A stretch of DNA of 64,000 bases. Source: Bradyrhizobium daqingense (GTDB taxonomy: Bacteria > Pseudomonadota > Alphaproteobacteria > Rhizobiales > Xanthobacteraceae). Within the stretch, counting starts at the first letter, position 1. Each line of letters begins with the position of its first letter. The translations under genes and the position numbers were made by a program. Location: NCBI RefSeq assembly GCF_021044685.1, contig NZ_CP088014.1:4698001-4762000 (forward strand). Direction: 5' to 3'. The notes beneath the pieces are model-generated. The model had not been told where the DNA came from. It made no database searches and was given only the letters and a program-made list of their open reading frames with translations. This document shows, piece after piece, positions 1-6,959 of this stretch.

Positions 1-1076
1 CCGCCGCGATGATCCTGGCCGCGAAACGTCCGCTGGTGATGATGGGCGCTGCGACCAGCCGGCCGCGGTCGACGCATGGCATCGCAAGCTTCGTGCGGCG
101 GACCGGCATTCCCTTCTTCACCACGCAGATGGGGAAGGGCACCGTGCCCGGCGGCACCAATCTCTACATGGGGACTGCCGCGCTGTCGGAACGCGACTAC
201 GTTCATGACGCGATCGATGCCGCCGACCTCATCGTCGCGATCGGCCACGATCCGATTGAGAAGCCGCCTTTCATCATGGGGCCGTCGGGCCCGAAGGTGA
301 TTCACGTGAGCTACACGCCAGCGAGCGTCGAGCTGGTCTATTTCCCCGACGCCGAGGTCGTCGGTGACGTCGGCCCTAGCCTGGAGCTGCTCGCTGACCG
401 GCTCGAAGGCAAGCTGCCGCAGGCCGCGGCCCTGTTGCCGTTGCGCGAGGAGATCCTCGCGCACATCGCCGATCGCGCCACCGAGGCGCGCTGGCCACCG
501 ACGCCGCAGCGGATCGTGCACGACATCCGTCAGGTCATCCCAGAGAACGGTATCGTCGCGCTCGACAACGGCATGTACAAGATCTGGTTCGCGCGCAACT
601 ACCGCACCCGCGTCGCCAACACGCTGCTGCTCGACAATGCGCTGGCGACCATGGGCGCGGGCCTGCCCTCCGCCATGATGGCCGCGATGCTCTATCCGGA
701 CCGCCGCGTGCTCGCGGTCGCCGGCGACGGCGGCTTCATGATGAACAGCCAGGAGATGGAGACCGCCGTCCGCCTCAAGCTCAATCTCGTCGTGCTGGTG
801 CTGGAAGACAACGCCTACGGAATGATCCGCTGGAAACAGGCGGTCGATCAATTCGCCGATTACGGCATGACCTTTGGCAATCCCGACTTCGTCCAGTACG
901 CGAAGGCCTATGGCGCCAAAGGGCATCGCATCGCGAGCATCGACAGTTTCGGCCCGACGCTCGACGCCGCCTTCAGGGAAGGCGGCGTGCACCTGGTCTC
1001 GATTCCAATCGACTATTCGGAGAACGTGCGGGTGCTGGTGGACGAATTGCGCGCGCATGAGAAAGCAAAGGCGTGA
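1..1076 (+). CDS. Thiamine-diphosphate enzyme, acetolactate-synthase large-subunit-like (5' end outside window)
   Basis: The reading frame is open to the left edge, so the N-terminal part (about 200 residues if the family length of 550-600 holds) lies outside. What is visible matches the central and C-terminal ThDP-enzyme domains. The ThDP/Mg signature starts with GDGG near base 723, continues through NSQEMETA and ends with EDNAYG. The middle domain begins with KRPLVMMGAA. The family includes acetolactate synthase, oxalyl-CoA decarboxylase and benzoylformate decarboxylase; the sequence is closest in feel to acetolactate-synthase-like paralogues, but no ilvH follows, so a biosynthetic role is not implied. 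Substrate cannot be assigned. The downstream neighbour is a Lin0512-family protein after an intergenic repeat. Confidence 0.85.
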   Translation, partial: AAMILAAKRPLVMMGAATSRPRSTHGIASFVRRTGIPFFTTQMGKGTVPGGTNLYMGTAALSERDYVHDAIDAADLIVAIGHDPIEKPPFIMGPSGPKVIHVSYTPASVELVYFPDAEVVGDVGPSLELLADRLEGKLPQAAALLPLREEILAHIADRATEARWPPTPQRIVHDIRQVIPENGIVALDNGMYKIWFARNYRTRVANTLLLDNALATMGAGLPSAMMAAMLYPDRRVLAVAGDGGFMMNSQEMETAVRLKLNLVVLVLEDNAYGMIRWKQAVDQFADYGMTFGNPDFVQYAKAYGAKGHRIASIDSFGPTLDAAFREGGVHLVSIPIDYSENVRVLVDELRAHEKAKA

Positions 1077-1089
1077 CATCTTCGGTCTC

Positions 1090-1222
1090 GTGCCCCGGAC
1101 GCTGCGCAGCGCCTCTTCGGCGATGCGCTGCAGAGCCGGGGCCCATGCATCAGCGAACCGTATCGCCTGCTGGGTCCCGGCTCTGCGCCGCAACGCTGCC
1201 GCGCTGCAGCGCGTCCGGGACA
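1090..1222. repeat. Intergenic mosaic palindromic repeat, family A, copy 1
   Basis: The stretch starts with GTGCCCCGGACGC and ends with GCGTCCGGGACAC, so its ends are near inverted repeats, and the inside carries further inverted pieces around GCTGCAGAGCCGGGGCCC. The same element lies in the opposite orientation at 52527-52647. Elements of this kind are common between genes in Bradyrhizobium. It fills most of the gap between the ThDP enzyme and the Lin0512 gene. Confidence 0.75.
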
Positions 1223-1299
1223 CGGAGTGGTGCACGACACTTGTCTCTCGCACTCTGATCGCCGACACTCGCAACTCAACCAATCACAGGAAGCAGAAA

Positions 1300-1647
1300 A
1301 TGACTCGCGTTCGTTGTGTCACCGAGATGGGCATGGGCGTCGACGTCCACGGCAGGGATGCCACCAAGGCGGCGAAGCGTGCGGTGTCGGATGCCATCAG
1401 GCATTCGAGCCTCGGCTTCTTCCGGATGATCGGCAAGACCGCGAACGACATGTTCGTCGATGTCAGGATCGGGGTGCCCAACCCCGAAGCGGTGGACAAG
1501 GAAGCCGTTGCGAAGGAGCTGCCCTACGGCACGGTGACCGTCACCGCGGTCAAGGGCGGGCTGGAGATTCCTTCGGCCACGGAAGTGGCGAACGATCCCA
1601 TCCTCATCGCCAACGCCGCCGTTATCGTCAGCTTCGACAAGGACTAG
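1300..1647 (+). CDS. Lin0512 family protein, function unknown
   Basis: 115 residues. The start MTRVRCVTEMGMGVDVHG and the paired segments DAIRHSSLGF and IGVPNPEAVD match the small conserved Lin0512 (TIGR02058) family, which has no known function. The ATG at 1300 follows a good ribosome binding site (CACAGGAAGCAG). An upstream in-frame extension is open but covers the repeat, so the short start is preferred. A GNAT acetyltransferase follows after 4 bases, so the two are probably co-transcribed. Confidence 0.85.
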   Translation: MTRVRCVTEMGMGVDVHGRDATKAAKRAVSDAIRHSSLGFFRMIGKTANDMFVDVRIGVPNPEAVDKEAVAKELPYGTVTVTAVKGGLEIPSATEVANDPILIANAAVIVSFDKD

Positions 1648-1651
1648 GCCG

Positions 1652-2344
1652 GTGTCCGACCGCGATGAGGCGCTGCTGGATCGTCCGATCTGGAGCGCGC
1701 TGACGACCAGCCACAAGCATCTGGCTGAAGGCGGCCCGCGGGCGCTGCGCTATCCCGTCGACATGACGCCGTTTGCCGACATGATCGACATGTCCGCGGC
1801 CAGCTTTGCCGCGCTCGGCGATCTCATGTCGCGCTCGCAGGTCGCCGTGCTGTTCACGCCGGAGCCGGTCGACGTGCCCGCCGGCTTCAAGGTCGTGCTC
1901 GCCGAGACCGGCGAGCAGATGATCGGCTCGCCGGCCGATAGCCCGCTCCGCGATGCCGAGATCGTCACGTTGGGCGCCGCCGACGTGCCGGCCATGATGG
2001 CATTGACGGAGCTGACCAAGCCGGGTCCGTTCGCGGCGAGGACGCACCAGCTCGGTACGTTTCTCGGCATCCGCATCGGCGGTGAGCTGGTTGCGATGAC
2101 CGGCGAGCGGATGAAGCCGGGCAAGTTCACCGAGATGACGGCGGTGTGCGTCCATCCCGACTATCGCGGCCGCGGCTATGCGCAGGCGCTGCTCGCGGCG
2201 GTCGCGCGCCAGATCGAGGCGCGCGGCGAGTTTCCATTCCTGCACGTATTCTCCCACAACACGTCCGCCATCGCGCTCTACCAGCGGCAGGGCATGACGA
2301 TCCGCCGTCGCCTGCACATCACCGTGCTGATGAAGCAGGAATAG
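1652..2344 (+). CDS. GNAT family N-acetyltransferase (FR47-like)
   Basis: 230 residues from a GTG start 4 bases after the Lin0512 stop. The C-terminal half holds the acetyl-CoA-binding motif A: VHPDYRGRGYAQALLAAVAR, with the R-G-x-G-x-A core, followed by HNTSAIALYQRQGM, the usual motif B. The N-terminal half (about residues 1-105) is the less conserved part seen in FR47-like proteins. The acceptor substrate is unknown. Probably in an operon with the gene before it. Confidence 0.85.
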   Translation: MSDRDEALLDRPIWSALTTSHKHLAEGGPRALRYPVDMTPFADMIDMSAASFAALGDLMSRSQVAVLFTPEPVDVPAGFKVVLAETGEQMIGSPADSPLRDAEIVTLGAADVPAMMALTELTKPGPFAARTHQLGTFLGIRIGGELVAMTGERMKPGKFTEMTAVCVHPDYRGRGYAQALLAAVARQIEARGEFPFLHVFSHNTSAIALYQRQGMTIRRRLHITVLMKQE

Positions 2345-2412
2345 GCTTGGCCGCGGGCTTCCTCCTCGACGAATTCGCGCTATATCCATCCGAGCCATCA
2401 TTGGGGAAACGC

Positions 2413-3597
2413 ATGGACGCCAGGACACCCGATTTTTCCGCCGCACGGACGGCGATGCAGCGCTACGTCGATCAGGAGATCATACCGGGCGCATCCTGGG
2501 CGGTGCTGCGTGGGCGCGAGGTGGTCGACCAGCAATGCGTCGGCTTTGCCGATCGCGAAGCAAGCACAGCGCTGCGGCCCGACCATATCTTCCGCGCATT
2601 CTCGAACACAAAGCTCTTCGTCACCTGCGCGATCATGCTGCTCGTCGAGGAAGGCCGCATTGGGCTCCACGATGCCGTCGAGAAGTTCCTGCCGCAACTC
2701 GGCCATCGCAAGGTGCTGAAGCAGGGCGCGACGAGCCTTGCCGATGTCGAGCCTGCCAAAAGCTCGATCACGATCCGGCAGCTGCTGACCCATACCTCCG
2801 GTCTCAGCTATGGCATCTTCGATCCCGGCACGGTGCTGTTCAAAGGCTACAACGAGGCGCGCGTGCTCAATCCGCTGACGCCGCTCTCCGACATGATCGA
2901 CAAGCTTGCCGATCTGCCACTGTCCTACCACCCCGGCGAGGCCTGGGAATATTCGGTGGCGACCGACGTGCTCGGCCGTGTCGTCGAAGTCGTCTCCGGC
3001 CAGCCGCTCGACGCTTTCTTCAAAGCGCGGATCTTCGATCCGCTCGGCATGACCGATACCGGCTTTTACGTCCCTGAACCGCAGCGGGGCAGGCTCGTCG
3101 CACTCTATAACGGCGCCGACGTGCTCGATCCCATGAAGCCCGGCCTGACCCGGGCCGACCATCTGCCTTATCCGGAGGCCTATTGGCGGCCGCTGCCGCG
3201 GCTGTCGGGTGGCGGAGGCCTGGTCTCGACCTTGCCCGATATGCTCGCGCTGGTGCGCGCGCTGCTACCCGGTTCCGATGCGCTGCTGAAGCCGGAGACG
3301 CTGCGGCTGATGATGACGAACCAGTTGCCGGAAGGCCAGACCATCCGCTTCGCCAATCTCGGTCCGATCCCCGGCAAGGGCTTTGGTCTCGGCGGCGCCG
3401 TGACCTTCGCGCCGACGCCGTTCGATCCCCCGAACTCCACCGGTGAATTCCAATGGGGCGGCCTTGCCGGTACCCATTGGTGGATCTGCCCCGAGGCCAA
3501 TACCGCCGGCGTGCTGATGGCGCAACGCTACATGGGTTTTTGGAATCCGTTCTTCTTCGAGTTCAAGCGCCTGGCCTATCAGGCCGTTCGAGCTTGA
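2413..3597 (+). CDS. Serine hydrolase, beta-lactamase / esterase EstB family
   Basis: 394 residues from the ATG at 2413. The frame is open further upstream, but that part overlaps the GNAT gene, so the short start is chosen. The catalytic S-x-x-K is S64-N-T-K67 (FRAFSNTKLF). LTHTSGLSYG and the tyrosine segment EYSVATDVLG are typical of class-C-like esterases and D-aminopeptidases of the beta-lactamase fold, and a glycine-rich SGGGGLVSTLPDM segment lies before the C-terminal third. No signal peptide, so probably cytoplasmic. Ester hydrolysis is more likely than beta-lactam resistance. A strong terminator follows. Confidence 0.88.
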   Translation: MDARTPDFSAARTAMQRYVDQEIIPGASWAVLRGREVVDQQCVGFADREASTALRPDHIFRAFSNTKLFVTCAIMLLVEEGRIGLHDAVEKFLPQLGHRKVLKQGATSLADVEPAKSSITIRQLLTHTSGLSYGIFDPGTVLFKGYNEARVLNPLTPLSDMIDKLADLPLSYHPGEAWEYSVATDVLGRVVEVVSGQPLDAFFKARIFDPLGMTDTGFYVPEPQRGRLVALYNGADVLDPMKPGLTRADHLPYPEAYWRPLPRLSGGGGLVSTLPDMLALVRALLPGSDALLKPETLRLMMTNQLPEGQTIRFANLGPIPGKGFGLGGAVTFAPTPFDPPNSTGEFQWGGLAGTHWWICPEANTAGVLMAQRYMGFWNPFFFEFKRLAYQAVRA

Positions 3598-3640
3598 CGC
3601 GAAGGGGAGACTTGGCTCGCCGATCCGTGCCGCGACATCA

Positions 3641-3670
3641 GCGGGAGGCAATCGCCTCCCGCCTTTTTTT
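3641..3670 (+). terminator. Rho-independent terminator
   Basis: A perfect 9-bp stem GCGGGAGGC / GCCTCCCGC with a 4-base loop is followed by a run of seven T. It closes the serine hydrolase transcript and lies just before the end of the convergent rtcB gene. Confidence 0.92.
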
Positions 3671-3673
3671 GCG

Positions 3674-5014
3674 TCAGTCCTTCCACGGATCGAACTCGCC
3701 TTCGCCGGCCATGGCGACGGCGAACGGCCGCAGCGTGTGCAGCACGCGCACAGTGCCGGCGTGCTGCGCGAGCACGTCGGGCAGGCGGCGATAGGCCATC
3801 GGGCTCTCGTCGAGGTCGGCACCGATCAAGGTGACGCCGCGCTCGTTGAGCCACTGGTCCATCTCCGCGCGCGAGAAGCGCCGCTTCGCCTCCCTACGTC
3901 CGAACAGGCGGCCGGCGCCGTGCACGGTCGAGTACAGCGACGCCTTGGCTTCCGGGCTGTCGACGCCTTCGAGGATGACGGCGTCGTCGCCCATGGAGCC
4001 GCCGACGAATCCCTTCTGGCCGGGAAACGCCGGCGTCGCGCCCTTGCGCACCACCCAAAGATCACGCCCGTCGTGGGTCTCACGCCAGGCATAATTGTGA
4101 TGGTTGTGCACGCTTTCGGTCACGATGCCGCCGATGATCTGGCGGACGCGCTCGACCACCCACTCGCGGCCCGCATAGGCGTAGCGCCCGGCGAGCTGCA
4201 TCGCCGCGATGTAGCGGCGGCCGAGCTCTGAATCCTCGTCGACCACGGCGGGCGGAACGTTCATGCCGTCCTTGCCGCCGGCGGCCTTGAGGTAGCGCGT
4301 CGCGGAGGTATGCCCGAGACCACGGCTTCCGAAGTGGACGCCGATCCAAACGAAGCCTTCCTCGTCGCGCATGAGGTCGACATAGTGGTTGCCAGATCCG
4401 ACCGTGCCGAGCTGGCTCACGGCTTTCTGGCGGTAGGACTCCATGTCGCTCTCGCGCCAGGCGTCGCCGTCGTCGAACAGGTCGTGCTCGGCCCGTTCTG
4501 CGTTGGCACGGCCAACGCCGAACGAGATCACCTTGGCGACGTCGCGGATGATCGTGGGAGCGATCTCCGCGATGTCGTCGAAGCGCGTGTCGAGCCGGGC
4601 CGCCATGTTGCCGCAACCGATGTCGAAGCCGACGCCGGAGATGCTGATCTGCTTCTCATAGGCGATGACCCCGCCGACCGGCTGGGCATAGCCGAGATGG
4701 CCGTCGGCGCAGATCACGCCCGACACGACATTGCCGACCGCCATGCAGTTGCGCATCTGCGCGATGGTCGCCTCCTCGTGCGGACCGAAGACCTTCAGCG
4801 GCGCATTCTGGAAGCGGGTGTCCTGCATCCGGAACTCGGCGATCGAGCTCGCGGTCGCATTGGCCTCGCGGGCCAGATGCTCCTTGCGCGCGGCATCCTT
4901 GTACAGGCACCAGGCGGGCTGGCCGCGTCCTTCGCCGACGCGCGAGTCGGGATCGATGCCGGCGGCGAGACAGAGCTCGCGCGCGCGTTCCATGTAGGGA
5001 TCGGGTCGTCGCAT
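3674..5014 (-). CDS. rtcB: RNA-splicing ligase RtcB
   Basis: 446 residues. RtcB joins RNA ends bearing 2',3'-cyclic phosphate or 3'-phosphate to 5'-OH ends, using GTP and manganese. The family motifs are present in order: ICADGHLGYAQPVGGVIA, the metal-binding GVGFDIGCGNM, HFGSRGLGHT, HNHHNYAW, GSMGDDAVILEG and STVHGAGR. His365 in HGAGR corresponds to the histidine that is guanylylated in characterised RtcB proteins. Length lies between the E. coli (408) and archaeal (about 480) forms. It follows the TROVE gene on the same strand after 82 bases, giving the Ro60-RtcB pairing known from Salmonella. No archease, RtcA or RtcR gene is in the window. Confidence 0.96.
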   Translation of the reverse strand: MRRPDPYMERARELCLAAGIDPDSRVGEGRGQPAWCLYKDAARKEHLAREANATASSIAEFRMQDTRFQNAPLKVFGPHEEATIAQMRNCMAVGNVVSGVICADGHLGYAQPVGGVIAYEKQISISGVGFDIGCGNMAARLDTRFDDIAEIAPTIIRDVAKVISFGVGRANAERAEHDLFDDGDAWRESDMESYRQKAVSQLGTVGSGNHYVDLMRDEEGFVWIGVHFGSRGLGHTSATRYLKAAGGKDGMNVPPAVVDEDSELGRRYIAAMQLAGRYAYAGREWVVERVRQIIGGIVTESVHNHHNYAWRETHDGRDLWVVRKGATPAFPGQKGFVGGSMGDDAVILEGVDSPEAKASLYSTVHGAGRLFGRREAKRRFSRAEMDQWLNERGVTLIGADLDESPMAYRRLPDVLAQHAGTVRVLHTLRPFAVAMAGEGEFDPWKD

Positions 5015-5050
5015 GGCTTCATTCCTGCTTCATATCTTGGAGAATTCGCT

Positions 5051-5082
5051 GGCCCCGGGCGCGGTGTCCCGCGTCCGGGGCC
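5051..5082 (-). promoter_or_regulatory. Strong hairpin between the TROVE gene and rtcB
   Basis: GGCCCCGG and CCGGGGCC arms continue inward with CGCGG/CCGCG around a 4-base loop, making one long GC-rich stem. No T run follows on the minus strand, so it is not a clear terminator. It could protect the upstream message, reduce read-through into rtcB, or be a trimmed copy of an intergenic repeat. Confidence 0.6.
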
Positions 5083-5096
5083 GTTGTCGTCGCCTA

Positions 5097-6422
5097 TCAG
5101 TTCAACGCCGTCTCGGATGCTGCGATCCACGCGACCACGGCCTCGGAGAAGCCGTTATCGCGGGTCCAGGCACCGTGGCCCACACCGTGCTGATACGAGG
5201 CCACGTTGACCATGGTGCCCAGTGCTTTGGGCTCGGGCACCTGGTCGTGGCTCTGCTCGTCGGTGAAGACGATCAGGCGATCGCCCTTGCGGTCGATCTC
5301 CGTGACGGCCTTGCCGAGATAGGTCCCGCCGTGCGCTTGCGAGTTGATGATCGCGTCCCGCAGTGCGAAGCCGCGGCGGGGCGGGACCTTCACGACCTCA
5401 TTGCTGAAGGTGAAGATCTCAACCTCGTCGCAGATTTCGCGGGCGAGGATGGCGAGGCCACACGCCGCCTCCGCGCGCGTCATTTCCGACTGCGCGGAGA
5501 GCGTCGCGAACATCGAGCCCGATACGTCGATCAGGAGCCGGGTCCGGCCCTGGAGCCGGACATGGTCCTTGACCGACTTGAGCATCGCAGCTTCGAGCTC
5601 GGGCTCGAAGTCCGGCGCATAACGCGCCGCCGTGATGAAGCGATAGGGAAGGATACGATCCGTCCGCATCGCCTCGATCGCGCCTGCGATGGTCTCGCGC
5701 GGCACCTGCGCGTTCTGCATCAGCCGCAGATTGCGCAAGAGCGCCAGGCCGCCGAGCTTCTTCTCGGCGATCAGCCGCTCGAAGGTCTCGCGCTTGCTCT
5801 TGCCGGCCGAGAGCGAGACCTCCCAGGTGTCGGGGGAAGCGAGCTCCCCATCGACGAGCTGCTTCCACACCTTCTCCTGCTCGGCGTCCTTCGGCTTGGC
5901 GTGCACCAGGAACAGCACGTCCCTGATCCGCACCGCGCCGTCGCGGTCCCACTTGGCGAGCTGATAGGCGTCGAACTTGGTCAGTGCGCGGGCAAGGCCC
6001 TTCTTGACCTGCGCCGAGATCGGCTGACGCTTGCGCTGCTGCTGAGGGCCGAGCGCATCCGCCCAGTAGATCGCGAGCAGCTCCGTCATCTCGTCGGGAC
6101 GCTGGATCACCTGGGCAAGCGTGTCGGCAACGAGGGCGCGGTGCTTTTCGTTGCGTGCCATCTCGCGGACGATGAGCAACGGCGCATGCCGCAGCTTCAT
6201 CACCTCGCGCGCCTCGATCGCAAGCTGCGCGACGCGGGCAGGCGCGACCTTCGGCACCAGCGCCTTGATGCGGTCGGCGATCGCGACGCCGTCCTCGTAG
6301 AACTGGTCCTCCCACAGGAGGCAGTTCATCAGCGCCCGCTTCAGCTCCATCTCGGGCGTGAAGCGAATGGCACGGGCGCCCTCACGCGTGAAGGCGCGAA
6401 CGATCTTGTTGAGCCTGACCAT
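5097..6422 (-). CDS. rsr: TROVE domain protein, Ro60 / Rsr homologue
   Basis: 441 residues. The N-terminal two thirds is the alpha-helical TROVE ring (residues about 1-280, with LRHAPLLIVREMARN and ILPYRFITAARYAPDFE). The C-terminal part is a von Willebrand A domain with a complete MIDAS start DVSGSM (about residue 290) and a later FTDEQSH. Ro60 proteins bind misfolded RNAs in the ring and Y RNAs on its outside; bacterial Rsr with Y RNA works with exoribonucleases such as PNPase. The ATG follows an excellent site (GAGAGGAGG). The Y-RNA-like array ends about 40 bases upstream on the same strand, and rtcB follows. The product is assigned from motifs and context. Confidence 0.93.
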   Translation of the reverse strand: MVRLNKIVRAFTREGARAIRFTPEMELKRALMNCLLWEDQFYEDGVAIADRIKALVPKVAPARVAQLAIEAREVMKLRHAPLLIVREMARNEKHRALVADTLAQVIQRPDEMTELLAIYWADALGPQQQRKRQPISAQVKKGLARALTKFDAYQLAKWDRDGAVRIRDVLFLVHAKPKDAEQEKVWKQLVDGELASPDTWEVSLSAGKSKRETFERLIAEKKLGGLALLRNLRLMQNAQVPRETIAGAIEAMRTDRILPYRFITAARYAPDFEPELEAAMLKSVKDHVRLQGRTRLLIDVSGSMFATLSAQSEMTRAEAACGLAILAREICDEVEIFTFSNEVVKVPPRRGFALRDAIINSQAHGGTYLGKAVTEIDRKGDRLIVFTDEQSHDQVPEPKALGTMVNVASYQHGVGHGAWTRDNGFSEAVVAWIAASETALN

Positions 6423-6463
6423 GACGACCTCCTCTCGGGTTGATGGGGAATGAAACGGGTGCC

Positions 6464-6583
6464 GGGGAACAAGCGAGGCTGGACTGCCCTTGCGGGCTGA
6501 ACGTGCTCTACCAACTGAGCTACGGACTGACGTCCGGGAGGATTCGAACCTCCGACACCGAAGTAACAGCGCTCTTCACCACC
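6464..6583 (-). ncRNA. YrlA-like RNA unit 4 (nearest to rsr): permuted T arm - acceptor - D arm
   Basis: Read on the minus strand, the unit opens with the shared box GGTGGTGAAGA and closes with TCGCTTGTTCCCC. In between, in permuted tRNA order, are a T arm (6537-6553, GGAGG-TTCGAAT-CCTCC), an acceptor-like stem closed into a hairpin (6523-6536, CGGAC/GTCCG, 4-base loop), a perfect D arm (6505-6520, GCTC-AGTTGGTA-GAGC) and a small hairpin (6486-6497, GCCC-GCAA-GGGC). T54-T55-C56 and G18-G19 equivalents are kept, so a tRNA elbow could form. There is no anticodon arm. This layout is that of bacterial YrlA RNAs, whose tRNA-like module sits away from the Ro-binding end helix. Unit limits are set by the shared boxes, not by mapped ends. 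Confidence 0.8.
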
Positions 6584-6610
6584 GGCGGTGGAGACGAGAA
6601 AGACACGATC

Positions 6611-6762
6611 CGGGAACAGGCGATGCTGAGACCCCGGCCTGCAGCTTACCCTTGCAGGCCAGGTAGCGCTCTATCCACTGAGCTACCGGTGCATGTACAC
6701 CGGGCGGGATTCGAACCCGCGACCTCTCGATTATGAGTCGAAGTAACAGACATCTTCACCAC
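6611..6762 (-). ncRNA. YrlA-like RNA unit 3: nearly complete circularly permuted tRNA
   Basis: Between the shared boxes lie an anticodon arm (6726-6742; 5-bp stem, 7-base loop CTCATAA, anticodon CAT), a canonical T arm (6704-6720, GCGGG-TTCGAAT-CCCGC), a 7-bp acceptor stem closed by the loop ACAT (6686-6703, CCGGTGT/GCACCGG), a D arm (6668-6683, GCTC-AGTGGATA-GAGC), then an 8-bp hairpin GGCCTGCA/TGCAGGCC (6636-6660). All tRNA parts are present, but the 3' half comes before the 5' half, joined through the acceptor end, so no CCA end can form without cutting. It best fits a Y RNA with an unusually complete tRNA mimic. A broken or permuted tRNA gene is the alternative. Confidence 0.8.
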
Positions 6763-6781
6763 GGATCGTGATGGGGTTGGC

Positions 6782-6918
6782 GGGGAACGGGCGATGCTGT
6801 TGCTGCCCTGTCGGGCAAACTGAGCTACGGCATTTCAGCCGGCGGGAGACGAACCCGCGACCTCCGTTCTGGCAAGCCAGCACGGCGCTCTACCGAAGTA
6901 ACAGTCATCTTCACCACC
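6782..6918 (-). ncRNA. YrlA-like RNA unit 2: tRNA-like module opened in the D loop
   Basis: It has the same boxes (GGTGGTGAAGATG and CATCGCCCGTTCCCC). Between them come GGTAGAGC (6887-6894, the 3' side of a D arm), an extended stem with a CTTG loop in place of the anticodon arm (6864-6885), a T arm GCGGG-TTCGTCT-CCCGC (6842-6858), an acceptor-like hairpin (6828-6841, 4 bp, loop TGAAAT), TAGCTCAGTT (6818-6827, the 5' side of the D arm) and a hairpin TGCCC-GACA-GGGCA (6804-6817). The two D-arm strands can pair across the module, so the RNA is cut open in the D loop, unlike units 3 and 4. The T loop has lost A58. Confidence 0.75.
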
Positions 6919-6924
6919 GCCAGA

Positions 6925-6942
6925 CCGATGCTTTCGCATCGG
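6925..6942 (-). other. Spacer hairpin with GAAA loop between units 1 and 2
   Basis: CCGATGC and GCATCGG form a perfect 7-bp stem with a GAAA tetraloop on the minus strand. It lies between the end box of unit 1 and the start box of unit 2. It may be a processing site or an insulating structure. No T run follows. Confidence 0.6.
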
Positions 6943-6959
6943 CCATTGATGGGTGCGCT

